The notes under the pieces are model-generated. The model saw only the letters and a program-made list of their open reading frames with translations. It was not told the DNA's origin and searched no databases. A stretch of 64,000 nt of DNA from NCBI RefSeq assembly GCF_000469545.1, contig NZ_KI273055.1, positions 1-64,000 of the forward strand, given 5' to 3'. A program made the position numbers and the translations under genes. How positions within the stretch are numbered: position 1 is the first letter of the stretch; each line of letters begins with the position of its first letter. This document shows, one piece after another, positions 9,110 to 17,982 of the stretch. This DNA is from Mitsuokella sp. oral taxon 131 str. W9106. Lineage in GTDB: Bacteria > Bacillota > Negativicutes > Selenomonadales > Selenomonadaceae.

Positions 9110-10219
9110 ATGTTAAAAGCGTATGCAGTGGAAGACCTAAAACCGGGCATGATTATCGGCAGGGACGTTTCAGAAGACGATGTAAATATTTTGATTCAGG
9201 CTGGAACCGTTTTGACGCAGCCCATTCTTGATGATTTGATGACGCATGCGATCTTTTCCGTCGAGGTGCGCGAGGGAGAGGAGACGAAGGCAGAAGAGGT
9301 CCCAAGAAGCAACCTGCTTGATGATGCGTACGTTTCCTGTTACGAGCGTGTATATGAGGTGCTCGCAGATTTGCTCAAAGCGTTGAATGAGTACGGAACA
9401 CTTGACCTCAAGGCATTGCAGCGTATGATCGGCAGTTCGGATTTCCGAACATTGTCTAACGGAGCAAAGGCCATATCGCAGATTCACAACATGGATCGTA
9501 CGCGGGACTATATCGTTCACCATAGTCTTGATGTCGGAATCTTAGCTAGTCTCATGGGGCGTTGGCTCAGTCTTACGCCGTATGAACGTTACGATTTGAT
9601 TGTGGCGGGGCTTTTTATGGATGTTGGTAAGATGCGTATCTCTGGCAACATTATCAACAAGCATGGAAAGCTGACGGCGACCGAGTATGGAATCGTAAAG
9701 AACCATACGAAGATCGCCGTGGAAATGTTGGAAAAAACGGATCTCAGTACCAATCGAAAGATTTTGGACGGCGTACTGCAGCATCATGAACGCACCGATG
9801 GAAGCGGATATCCGATGGCGCTTACAGGAAATAAGATTTCGGATTTCGGACGGATTCTCGCTTTGCTCGATATGTATGACGCCATGGCTTCGACGCGCAG
9901 CTACGCTAAGCGGGTGTCCCCGTTCCATATCTTTGATATTCTTCATGACGATGTTTTGAACAATCGGCTTGATGTGCAGTATGCTGTCCTCTTTATGCGT
10001 CGTGTCTGTCATGCCCTCAATGGAAGCTGGGTACGTTTGAATGATGGTACGATTGCGAATATCGTGTACATGGACGAATCGCGTGTCACGACACTTCCGG
10101 TTGTACAAACGACAAAAGGCGAGTTCATCGATCTCAATACAATGACGGATAAAAAGATCGCCTGCATTTTGACGGCTAGGGAACTTGCGGACGAACGGGC
10201 AAAAGAACAGTTGCTGTGA
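9110..10219 (+). CDS. HD-GYP domain protein with altered HD motif
   Basis: An N-terminal segment of about 120 residues (DLKPGMIIGRDV near the start) precedes an HD-GYP domain. HD-GYP proteins usually hydrolyse cyclic di-GMP. Conserved parts are HHSLDVG (137-143), NHTKIA (199-204) and HHERTDGSGYP (225-235). The canonical HD pair is replaced by M170-D171 (LFMDVGK), so a metal-ligand histidine is missing. GYP is intact. The start has AGGAGGG upstream. Activity is therefore uncertain; it may bind c-di-GMP without cleaving it. It sits alone between ccdA and the convergent comM. The intact paralog lies at 21141. Confidence 0.85.
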   Translation: MLKAYAVEDLKPGMIIGRDVSEDDVNILIQAGTVLTQPILDDLMTHAIFSVEVREGEETKAEEVPRSNLLDDAYVSCYERVYEVLADLLKALNEYGTLDLKALQRMIGSSDFRTLSNGAKAISQIHNMDRTRDYIVHHSLDVGILASLMGRWLSLTPYERYDLIVAGLFMDVGKMRISGNIINKHGKLTATEYGIVKNHTKIAVEMLEKTDLSTNRKILDGVLQHHERTDGSGYPMALTGNKISDFGRILALLDMYDAMASTRSYAKRVSPFHIFDILHDDVLNNRLDVQYAVLFMRRVCHALNGSWVRLNDGTIANIVYMDESRVTTLPVVQTTKGEFIDLNTMTDKKIACILTARELADERAKEQLL

Positions 10220-10329
10220 TACGATAAGGGTTGTACATCCCCATGAGTTGGCAGACGAAAAATCTACGCCAATCGGATAAGCTTCATTTTATCCGTGATT
10301 CCTTCGTGGCCAACAAAAATAGTTTGAAC

Positions 10330-11862
10330 TTAAAGATCGCTGAGCCCCGCATCATGGCGAAGCTGAATTGCTTCTGCGATATGGCGTGGCAGTATTTCCA
10401 TCTGCGTATCAAGATCCGAAATCGTTCGTGCTACCTTGATGATTCGGTCATATGAACGTGCGGAGAGATGGAATCTGTGAAATGCCATTTCAAGCATGGA
10501 TTGCGCATCCTTGCTGAGCGGACAAAATCGTTTCAGCATGGCGTGGTTCATCTGTGCGTTGCAGCTTATGCTGCATGGAGCGAGGCGATCCTGTTGGATT
10601 GCGCGCGCCGCTTCGACCCGCTTAGCAATCACAGCGGATGATTCGGCATTCTTTGTTGAAACAAGATCCTTGTAAGCGACATGTGGTATGCGGATGTGAA
10701 TATCGATTCGATCCAGCAAAGGCCCTGAAATCTTACGCGTGTAGCGGCGAATTTCGTTTGGGGAACAAATGCATTCGTTTTTTGGGGACTCGTCGCCATA
10801 GAAACCGCAAGGGCATGGGTTCATCGCGCAGACCAACATGATATCAGACGGAAATACAATTGATGCGTTTATGCGTGAGATGCATATTTTCTTATCCTCT
10901 AAAGGCTGGCGAAGAACTTCCAGTGTTGATTTGGAAAATTCGGGGAGTTCGTCGAGGAAGAGCACGCCATGATGTGCTAGTGTTACTTCACCGGGACGAG
11001 GCACGCTTCCTCCGCCGATCATCGCCGTGGTGGATGCTGTATGATGTGGACTGCGGAATGGACGTGTCTGGACGAGACCTCCATTCTGTGGAAGAAGTCC
11101 CGCAATACTGTAGATTTTTGTTATATCGAGAGCTTCTTCGCGTGTCAATGGAGGGAGAATCGAACTTACACGCCGTGCAAGCATTGTTTTTCCGGAGCCG
11201 GGCACACCGACCATCAGAACATTATGCCCACCTGCCGCTGCGATTTCCAATGCTCGTTTTGCTTGAAATTGCCCTTGTACATCTGCAAAGTCGTCCGTCG
11301 ATACCGTTTGCACGGAAGGGGTCGGATTCGGGACAGACGGGGAGAGCGATGTTTTTCCTGTTAGAAAAGCAATGGCTTCGTGCAGGTTTTGAATGCCATA
11401 TACGGTTATGCCATCGACGAGGAGTGCCTCATTTGCGTTGTCACATGCGACGAAGATGGATGAATATCCTTGCTCCCTTGCGGTGATCGTAATGGGGAGA
11501 ATGCCTTGCACGGCGCGGCAATCTCCCTCTAGTGAGAGTTCCGAAGCAAACAGACTGCGTTCGATGCGCTCAGCAGGAATGATGCCGTAAGCGGCAAGAA
11601 GAGCAATTGCGATAGGGAGGTCAAGCCCCGCACTGTCCTTTCGAATACCTGCAGGAGCGAGATTGACGGTTACCTTCTTCTGCTGCAAGTTGATTCTGGA
11701 ATTGCGTATTGCAGTTCGAACGCGTTCCTTTGATTCGCGAACGGCGGTATTTGCCAGCCCCACGAGATCAAATCCGGGCAGTCCAGCCGACGAATCGACT
11801 TCCACATCGATCACGAGCCCATCGACGCCAAGCGTCGTGCCTCCATGCGTCCGTGCAAACAT
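10330..11862 (-). CDS. YifB/ComM family Mg-chelatase-like AAA ATPase
   Basis: AAA+ ATPase of the ComM/YifB family, which acts as a branch-migration helicase during natural transformation in studied species. An N-terminal Lon-like fold (VDVEVDSSAGLPGFDLVG-type segment) precedes the Walker A motif GVPGSGKT, then the LDELPEF Walker B region and a C-terminal Mg-chelatase helical domain ending in AEAIQLR. The start is taken at 11862 because GGAGGATCC lies just upstream; 13 codons further out would run toward yraN. 510 residues is normal. It is downstream of yraN on the same strand. Confidence 0.9.
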   Translation of the reverse strand: MFARTHGGTTLGVDGLVIDVEVDSSAGLPGFDLVGLANTAVRESKERVRTAIRNSRINLQQKKVTVNLAPAGIRKDSAGLDLPIAIALLAAYGIIPAERIERSLFASELSLEGDCRAVQGILPITITAREQGYSSIFVACDNANEALLVDGITVYGIQNLHEAIAFLTGKTSLSPSVPNPTPSVQTVSTDDFADVQGQFQAKRALEIAAAGGHNVLMVGVPGSGKTMLARRVSSILPPLTREEALDITKIYSIAGLLPQNGGLVQTRPFRSPHHTASTTAMIGGGSVPRPGEVTLAHHGVLFLDELPEFSKSTLEVLRQPLEDKKICISRINASIVFPSDIMLVCAMNPCPCGFYGDESPKNECICSPNEIRRYTRKISGPLLDRIDIHIRIPHVAYKDLVSTKNAESSAVIAKRVEAARAIQQDRLAPCSISCNAQMNHAMLKRFCPLSKDAQSMLEMAFHRFHLSARSYDRIIKVARTISDLDTQMEILPRHIAEAIQLRHDAGLSDL

Positions 11863-11881
11863 AAAGGATCCTCCTCTCAAA

Positions 11882-12244
11882 CTAATGGGATTCAAATGCA
11901 TTTTTTAGATGATGAATTCGATAGAGCTGATTTGTGTCTTTGTAGATTTCGATGACATCAAAGCGGCAAGGACGCCCCTCTAAATGCCATCGCTGCAGGA
12001 AATACTGTGCAGCCTGAATGATTTTTTTTTGTTTTCGATAGTTGACGGCCTCAGCACCACTGCCAAAATGCATGTTGCGTCTCGTCTTGACCTCAACAAA
12101 TGCAACCGTATTTCCATCTTTCACCACGAGGTCAAGTTCTGCTGACCGAATGCGATAATTTTGTGCGAGGATCGCATAACCGTGTTGGATCAGGTAATTC
12201 GCTGCCAGTGCTTCGCCTTGGTTTCCAAGAATCTTATTGTTCAT
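11882..12244 (-). CDS. YraN family (UPF0102) nuclease-like protein
   Basis: Small protein of 120 residues. The family core is visible: GNQGEALAANYLIQHGY at the N-terminus, then SAELDLVVKDG and VAFVEVKTR, an arrangement of Glu, Asp and E-x-K residues like a Holliday-junction-resolvase/restriction-endonuclease fold. Its role is not established. It lies 19 nt upstream of comM on the minus strand; the pairing of a ComM-type ATPase with YraN suggests a DNA-processing or transformation link. The upstream gap (12245-12395) holds promoters for both yraN and priA. Confidence 0.85.
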   Translation of the reverse strand: MNNKILGNQGEALAANYLIQHGYAILAQNYRIRSAELDLVVKDGNTVAFVEVKTRRNMHFGSGAEAVNYRKQKKIIQAAQYFLQRWHLEGRPCRFDVIEIYKDTNQLYRIHHLKNAFESH

Positions 12245-12331
12245 GTTTTTGGCACCCTTTATTTATCGAATATTCTATATAATATTGATTCTATCATAAA
12301 CTGATTCTGTTTGCTACTGTGAAACAACTTC

Positions 12332-12360
12332 TTGACGGATTCTTTTGCAGTCTTTAAGAT
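12332..12360 (+). promoter_or_regulatory. Promoter of priA
   Basis: TTGACG (12332-12337) and TAAGAT (12355-12360) are spaced by 17 nt, 36 nt before the priA ATG. Confidence 0.55.
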
Positions 12361-12395
12361 AGAGCGAGAAATGATGAAAGAGAAGGAGCGACGAG

Positions 12396-14834
12396 ATGAG
12401 AACAGCAGATGTTTTTGTGAATATTCCCGTCAAAAGCATCGCGAAAGCGTACACGTATTGTGTGCCAAGCGCATTGTCCTTTGTTGATGTTGGCTGGCGT
12501 GTCTATGTGCCATTTAGCGGACGAAGGGTAGAAGGCTTCGTCGTCTCCACTGCTGACCAGACAGAAAAGCGAGACATTCCGCTCAAGGATATCCTTGCTG
12601 TCGTTGATGATGAAAGCTGGTTTACGCCCGAAATGCTGAAAGCGGCAAAGTGGCTTGCGTCATTCTACCTTTGTTCGCTCGCTGAGATGATGCGCCTCTT
12701 TATGCCCGGCAAGAGCGGTCTGAAGATCACGCTTCGGTATGCGGCGAAGAATGATGAAGAAGGGAATGCTTTGCTCGCAATGCCCGCATGCCGCTCCGTA
12801 TACGATTGCCTGTGCAGGGAAGGGGCGCAGAAGAAAACGGAACTAAAGAAAAAACTTCCTGCATTTGAGGATGATTTGGATCATGTTTTAAAAAAATTGC
12901 TCCGGCATCGTTTGATTTGCAGGGAGTATGAAGCGACAAAACGAGAAGTGGCACGGTATGAAGAAATCATCTCTCTGGGCAGGGCACTTTCGGATGCGGA
13001 TATGCAGTCCTTTCGGCGCAAGCCCGCGCAGGAAAAGCTGCTGCGGTTTCTTATGGAAAAGGGAGCGCAGACGCGAACGGCGCTTCGGAAACAGCACATT
13101 TCGTATGATACGATAAGGCGTCTTTGCCTCACAGGATACATCAAAGAGGAGAAACGGCGCGTATTGCGTGATAGCTACCAAAACGCACAAGCAAATCACG
13201 CGGATATCGTCTTGACGGACGACCAAAAGGAAGTTCTCAGCGCAATCATTCCGTCACTTGAAGCGAATCGGCATCGGAAGTTTTTGCTGAAAGGCGTTAC
13301 GGGAAGCGGGAAAACGCAGGTCTATATTGAACTTGCTCGGCATGTTCGCATGGCGAGGCGCCGTGTTGTCGTACTCGTCCCTGAAATTGCGCTGACCGGT
13401 CAGGTTGTCATGGCATTCAAGGCGTATTTTCCGCAGGATCTTGTTGTTATCCACAGCCGATTGAGCCTCGCTGAGCGAAATGATGCGGTTCTTCGTGTGC
13501 GCCGAGGCGAAGCCGGCGTCGTTATTGGTGCGCGATCCGCTCTTTTTACTCCAGTGGAAAATATCGGATTGATCATCATGGACGAGGAACAGGATATGAG
13601 TTACAAGCAGGACGAATCGCCGCGCTACCATGCGCGCGTCGTTGCGGAAGTCCTTGCAAAACTGCATCATGCCGTTCTCTTGCTCGGAAGCGCGACACCT
13701 TCCATGGAGAGCTGCTTTCGTACCAAAACGGGTGAAATCACATTCCTTTCCATGCCACATCGCGTTGGCGATGTGCCGCTTCCACATGCCTCGTGTGTCG
13801 ATATGCGCAAGGAACTGCGATCTGGGAACCGCGGCGTTTTATCACGAGCACTTCGCACATTGATCGAATCGACAATTCAAAAGGGCGAGCAGGCTATCAT
13901 TATGCTGAATCGACGCGGCTTTTCAACATTCGTTCTCTGTCGGGATTGCGGTGAGGTGCTGCGCTGCAAGAATTGCGGGCTTCCGCTTGTTTTCCATACA
14001 AATGGACATCTCGTTTGCCATCATTGCGACACACATGAGCCGGTGCCCGATGTTTGCCCAAAATGCGGAAGCCGTCGCATACGCTACTTCGGTTCTGGAA
14101 CGGAGAAACTGGAACAGGAGCTTCACGCGCTCATGCCTGCTGCCCGCATCATTCGTATGGACAGGGATACCACAACGGCAAAATTTTCCCATCAGAATAT
14201 ATTGGACGCATTTCGCAATCAGGAATACGATATTTTGCTAGGTACGCAAATGGTCGCGAAGGGACATGACATACCGAATGTTACGGCGGTTGGAATCATT
14301 AGTGCGGACGCCGCCCTCAATGTTCCAGATTTTCGCGCAGCGGAACGCTGCTTCATGCTTATTACGCAAACGGCAGGGCGAGCAGGGCGTCATGGCACGC
14401 GAGGCAACGTCATTATACAAGCGTATAATCCCGACCATTACGCGATTACATGTGGAATAGCGCAGGATTATGAGCACTTTTATGAGCGGGAGATCGCGTT
14501 GCGGGAGGAACTGTTCTATCCACCAATCAGTCGAATGGTCAAACTCCTCTATCAGAATACGGATAAGGAAATTGCAGAGCAGGAGGCGCGCGCATTTATT
14601 GATCGATTTCGCGAGGTGTTCAAAAGTCAAGCGGAGGAAAAGGGACGGATGCTGCAGCAAAATCAAATCATTGGCCCATCTCCTGCCATGGTTGCTTGTT
14701 TTCGAGGTACGTATCGATTTGTCGTGCTGATCAAAACAAGAACTCTCGCAAAAGTGCAAGAGTTCTTGCGAGAAGAAGGACTCCATCTGCAAACGAATGT
14801 CGCGATTGACATCGATCCCATCACGATGTTCTAA
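12396..14834 (+). CDS. priA: Primosomal protein N' (replication restart helicase PriA)
   Basis: Superfamily 2 3'-5' helicase that restarts stalled replication forks. The Walker A motif is KGVTGSGKT near residue 297. The Walker B box is MDEEQD near residue 395, where most PriA proteins have DEEH. Zinc-binding cysteines follow in order: CRDCGEVLRCKNCG, CHHC and CPKCGS (about residues 510-565). The N-terminal 3'-DNA-binding region begins with DVFVNIPVKSIAKAYTY. 812 residues is full length. GAAGGAGCG precedes the ATG. It runs convergently into the VanW-domain gene with only 6 nt between stops. Confidence 0.95.
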   Translation: MRTADVFVNIPVKSIAKAYTYCVPSALSFVDVGWRVYVPFSGRRVEGFVVSTADQTEKRDIPLKDILAVVDDESWFTPEMLKAAKWLASFYLCSLAEMMRLFMPGKSGLKITLRYAAKNDEEGNALLAMPACRSVYDCLCREGAQKKTELKKKLPAFEDDLDHVLKKLLRHRLICREYEATKREVARYEEIISLGRALSDADMQSFRRKPAQEKLLRFLMEKGAQTRTALRKQHISYDTIRRLCLTGYIKEEKRRVLRDSYQNAQANHADIVLTDDQKEVLSAIIPSLEANRHRKFLLKGVTGSGKTQVYIELARHVRMARRRVVVLVPEIALTGQVVMAFKAYFPQDLVVIHSRLSLAERNDAVLRVRRGEAGVVIGARSALFTPVENIGLIIMDEEQDMSYKQDESPRYHARVVAEVLAKLHHAVLLLGSATPSMESCFRTKTGEITFLSMPHRVGDVPLPHASCVDMRKELRSGNRGVLSRALRTLIESTIQKGEQAIIMLNRRGFSTFVLCRDCGEVLRCKNCGLPLVFHTNGHLVCHHCDTHEPVPDVCPKCGSRRIRYFGSGTEKLEQELHALMPAARIIRMDRDTTTAKFSHQNILDAFRNQEYDILLGTQMVAKGHDIPNVTAVGIISADAALNVPDFRAAERCFMLITQTAGRAGRHGTRGNVIIQAYNPDHYAITCGIAQDYEHFYEREIALREELFYPPISRMVKLLYQNTDKEIAEQEARAFIDRFREVFKSQAEEKGRMLQQNQIIGPSPAMVACFRGTYRFVVLIKTRTLAKVQEFLREEGLHLQTNVAIDIDPITMF

Positions 14835-14840
14835 ATTCGA

Positions 14841-16076
14841 TTAAGAATAGTTGTCGGTATGCATGTACTCTTGGTTGACGACCTGTCCGTTTTTGCTCCA
14901 AATACGATAGAGTGAAGGATGGCTTTGGCTGCCTTCTGTGACGAGCGCGATTGTTTGCCCCGTAAGATCCGCTCGTGTGCCGAGCACGCTTACCGTAAGC
15001 TCCGTCCCCGTATTGCCTACGACAAGGTAAACGGGATGGGGGAGCGGATTTTGGAATACGAAGTCGAGCAGGTCATCGGCGACGGTTGCATCCCGTCCTG
15101 CAGGAACGTAGTGTGAAGGAAGGAAATGACTGCTTCGGACGGTCGGTTTCATTCCTGCAAGCAAGACCGCATTGTAGAGTGTCGAACTGACCTGACAGAC
15201 ACCGCCACCCACGTCAATGGCGGGTTCACCGTCGATGATGACGCCTGCGTTTTTGTAGCCCGCCGTACGAGTGCGGCGTCCTACGATATCATTAAACGAT
15301 AGTGTCGACTGACTTCGGATCAGCACGCCTTGCAAATGACTTGCCGCAATGCTGATATTATCGCCGCGTGCTCCAGGAAAGAATGATGTCGTGTACGAGC
15401 CGAGAACTGTGTCAATGGCTGCAATGTCCTCATTCGTTATAAACGGCTCCTGTATACTGGGCTGGAGCGTTTCACGTACCGAAATGTGCAATGATTTGAA
15501 TTTGGAATCCAAGTCTTCCTTGATCGGCGTTGTGTCAAGCGTTAGCCCCGTGACAGCCGGTATCTTTTTGATGGCACCACCATCATGAAGCTCCACGGCT
15601 GCATTGACCGGCTGTGTATCGATTTGCGCTTTGACGCTTTTTAACACATTATCGAGAAGAGATTGGTCATACGCTCCTGCAAGTATTATATTTTTTCCGA
15701 ATATGGCACATTGCATCTGCGTTAGGATATCTCGGAGCAAGATTCCTGTACGTCCGACGGCGTAAGCCTCTTTTGCGGCCTTTTCCGCCTCGGCTCGCAG
15801 ATGGATGTCCTCAGGATTTATGGTCCAACTGCGCTCTTTGTACATGAGAAGAGCAGCAGGGCGCGAAAGTTTGGATTTTCCTACTTGTTTGAAATACTGC
15901 AGCACTTCGCTTTCCGTCATGCCGGAAAGGTTTGCTCCACCCGATTGCACGCCCATGATGACTCGATCATGGTTCGTGACGGAAACGGAAACGCCTCCGA
16001 TGGTGACTGTGCCAAATGCAATCGTGAGCATTGCGATGAGTACAATCTTTTCAAATGAGATAGATGCGAGTTTCAT
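14841..16076 (-). CDS. VanW family (YoaR-like) cell-surface protein
   Basis: Predicted envelope protein. A single hydrophobic anchor spans about residues 9-30. A YoaR-like region follows (PEDIHLRAEAEKAAKEAYAVG), then the VanW domain with SFNDIVGRRTRTAGYKNAG and the invariant-looking GGGVCQVSSTLYNAVLLAG. VanW domains occur in Gram-positive vancomycin clusters and in many peptidoglycan-associated proteins; no van genes are nearby, so a resistance role is not implied. 411 residues. Its promoter reads away from the 16277 gene. Confidence 0.88.
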   Translation of the reverse strand: MKLASISFEKIVLIAMLTIAFGTVTIGGVSVSVTNHDRVIMGVQSGGANLSGMTESEVLQYFKQVGKSKLSRPAALLMYKERSWTINPEDIHLRAEAEKAAKEAYAVGRTGILLRDILTQMQCAIFGKNIILAGAYDQSLLDNVLKSVKAQIDTQPVNAAVELHDGGAIKKIPAVTGLTLDTTPIKEDLDSKFKSLHISVRETLQPSIQEPFITNEDIAAIDTVLGSYTTSFFPGARGDNISIAASHLQGVLIRSQSTLSFNDIVGRRTRTAGYKNAGVIIDGEPAIDVGGGVCQVSSTLYNAVLLAGMKPTVRSSHFLPSHYVPAGRDATVADDLLDFVFQNPLPHPVYLVVGNTGTELTVSVLGTRADLTGQTIALVTEGSQSHPSLYRIWSKNGQVVNQEYMHTDNYS

Positions 16077-16137
16077 TCGGGTCGTGCTCCTAGAAAAACA
16101 ATGAAGAAAAATTAAAATAAAGTTGACAGCTACGATT

Positions 16138-16167
16138 ATAATAGATTCTTCTATGTAGGTTTGTCAA
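16138..16167 (-). promoter_or_regulatory. Minus-strand promoter of the VanW gene
   Basis: On the minus strand TTGACA (16162-16167) and TATTAT (16138-16143) are spaced by 18 nt, 61 nt before the start codon. Confidence 0.6.
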
Positions 16168-16179
16168 TCATGTGTTACA

Positions 16180-16214
16180 CAAGCAGAAAATCGAAATGCA
16201 GGATTTTCTGCTTG
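16180..16214. repeat. 13-bp perfect inverted repeat between divergent promoters
   Basis: CAAGCAGAAAATC (16180-16192) and GATTTTCTGCTTG (16202-16214) are perfect inverted copies with a 9-nt spacer. The right arm touches the -35 element of the plus-strand promoter. No T-run follows on the plus strand, so it looks more like a protein-binding or RNA-structure element than a terminator. Confidence 0.6.
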
Positions 16215-16241
16215 AATCGCATAAATGACGAATGGTATACT
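16212..16241 (+). promoter_or_regulatory. Promoter of the 16277 gene run
   Basis: TTGAAT (16212-16217) and TATACT (16236-16241) are spaced by 18 nt. The -35 overlaps the right arm of the inverted repeat. Confidence 0.55.
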
Positions 16242-16276
16242 AAAGTGTCATGATACAATTTTCAAGGAGCGAAAAC

Positions 16277-16978
16277 TTGAAGGAAGAAACGATTGAGAAG
16301 ATCAAAGCGAACCTCGAAGAAAGCGGTTTGTTAAACGACCTTCCGCAGGAATGGCACGGCTTTCACCTGCGCCGCTTGAATCAGGCGAGTGGCGATGTCT
16401 ACGATATCTGTGTTTATGGAAATGAGGCACTTCATAAATACGCATCGCTTTATTTTCATGAAGAGACGCACGAGTATAAGCTGCGTCTCAAAATCGGGCT
16501 TATTGAATTCTGCCGCATCGAATTTATCACGGCGAGCATCGATACGTTCGTCGAACTTCTGCACAATCAGCTCGAATCGCTTCTTGTCGAACTGACCGAA
16601 TTCCATGTGGAGCAGGTTAGCAGCATTGTGCGGCACAAAAAGATACTCGAATGGGACTACACGCGTTTCTTGCCCGCGGAAGCAGAGGGATTTTCTCGTT
16701 ACATCTCGCCCGATGCCCCCATCAAGATCAACAATGGTTCATACGTCATAGCGGATTACGTGGATTTTGACATGGAGAGCGGTGTCACGTTTTATTACAA
16801 TATTTATCGGGATGAGTTTTTCAGCGAAGCGCGAATTTGGAATATCCCGAATGTAACCTACGAATTCGATTCAAGCGATTTGGAAGAGCTGGAAGAGAAA
16901 CTCCGCGCGCGTCTCATGCCGCGCTTGATGCAGGTACGCGCATGGGCGGAAAAGGAAGCGAAGGAGAGAATGGTATGA
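16277..16978 (+). CDS. Unrecognised conserved-looking protein
   Basis: I do not recognise a family. The 233-residue product is acidic and soluble, with no signal peptide or membrane segment, and ends in a long charged helix (SSDLEELEEKLRARLMPR). Aromatic-rich strands such as GVTFYYNIYRDEFF suggest a mixed alpha/beta fold. The TTG at 16277 is preferred because AAGGAG lies 7 nt upstream; an ATG at 16250 has no such site. It overlaps the nucleoid-associated gene by ATGA-type coupling, so it probably works with that gene or hflX. Confidence 0.75.
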   Translation: MKEETIEKIKANLEESGLLNDLPQEWHGFHLRRLNQASGDVYDICVYGNEALHKYASLYFHEETHEYKLRLKIGLIEFCRIEFITASIDTFVELLHNQLESLLVELTEFHVEQVSSIVRHKKILEWDYTRFLPAEAEGFSRYISPDAPIKINNGSYVIADYVDFDMESGVTFYYNIYRDEFFSEARIWNIPNVTYEFDSSDLEELEEKLRARLMPRLMQVRAWAEKEAKERMV

Positions 16979-17976
16979 TCCAAGTCCAACACGCTATTTT
17001 GCATATACTCGATTTTCATACGGGAACGATGGTTTATTCAGATGCAGAGATGCCTGTGGATGGAATCGTCGAGGCGTTTCTTCTTAAGCATATCGAACGC
17101 GCATGGAGCATGCAGGAGGCAAAGCCGGGCACATTTTATGCGGACAGCGCTTTTGCAAAGAACCTTGTGGCCTATCTCAGTGATGATGCGGGTTTTGTGG
17201 CCTTTTCCAAAGAAATCGCAAAGGGATTGGAACGCGTGTTTGTTCATGCAGATGAAATGGAATCGCTCGACATCCTCGTACTCGATGCGATGATTGATGA
17301 GGCACGCCAAGTCGTAATCTGCCTTTGCAAGAATCACAGGGCGTTCATGCATCAGGTCAACCAGAGCGGAACGGGCGTCCAAAATGAAATCGTCAGTCAT
17401 TATGCGATCTTGCCTGGACCCAATCAAAAAATCGACGAGTTTGCATTCATCGACGTGAAGACATCTGCATTGCTCGTCTGTGCAAAGAAGTACACGATGG
17501 ATGGGAACGGCATCCTCATTCTTCCGGAAATGCTGCTTGAGTGCAGTCTTGCGCCTTCGCCGAAGGAAGCAATCAAGAATCTCAGCAGGACGGCAGCAAA
17601 GGTAGCGGAAAGCTACGGACGGGATGCCGTGATGGCGGAAGCAGCGGCCAAGAGTTACGTCCTAGAGAACATGCAGGAATCGGATGCGCTTGACCTTGCG
17701 GCAGCGGGCAAGGAAATATTCCGTGACAATCCTTCGATGCAGCAGGACTTTAAGACAGCGATCAAGGATGCGGGCTTTGCCGCTCCTGTAAAAATGGATT
17801 CGGAAGCGACGCTCAAAAAGGTCTGCAAGCACAAACTGAAGACGGATACGGGAATCGAGCTCACGATACCGACCGATTACTTTGACAATACGGAGTACAT
17901 CGAGTTCAACCATGATACGGACGGCACGCTATCCATTACGCTCAAGCACATTTCGAATATCATGAACCGAGGATAG
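16975..17976 (+). CDS. Nucleoid-associated protein (NdpA/YejK-like)
   Basis: The product opens with VQHAILHILDFHTGTMVYSD, a typical start of the 37-kDa nucleoid-associated family (NdpA/YejK), whose members bind the nucleoid. 333 residues matches the family. The ATG at 16975 overlaps the previous stop (ATGA) and has GGAGAG upstream. A central segment HYAILPGPNQKIDEFAFID resembles the conserved middle of the family. It lies 6 nt upstream of hflX. Confidence 0.78.
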   Translation: MIQVQHAILHILDFHTGTMVYSDAEMPVDGIVEAFLLKHIERAWSMQEAKPGTFYADSAFAKNLVAYLSDDAGFVAFSKEIAKGLERVFVHADEMESLDILVLDAMIDEARQVVICLCKNHRAFMHQVNQSGTGVQNEIVSHYAILPGPNQKIDEFAFIDVKTSALLVCAKKYTMDGNGILILPEMLLECSLAPSPKEAIKNLSRTAAKVAESYGRDAVMAEAAAKSYVLENMQESDALDLAAAGKEIFRDNPSMQQDFKTAIKDAGFAAPVKMDSEATLKKVCKHKLKTDTGIELTIPTDYFDNTEYIEFNHDTDGTLSITLKHISNIMNRG

Positions 17977-17982
17977 CACGCG

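Noticed and set aside
10231-10455. Short plus-strand frame after the first HD-GYP gene
   Set aside because: It overlaps the 3' end of comM on the other strand and shows no recognisable motif or ribosome site.
14738-14772. Overlapping palindromes near the 3' end of priA
   Set aside because: AAGAACTC/GAGTTCTT and CTCGCAA/TTGCGAG lie inside conserved-frame coding sequence with no T-run; chance or weak bidirectional terminator.
16123-16142. TTGACA followed by TATAAT on the plus strand
   Set aside because: The spacing of about 8 nt is far too short for a sigma-70 promoter; the minus-strand promoter fits better.
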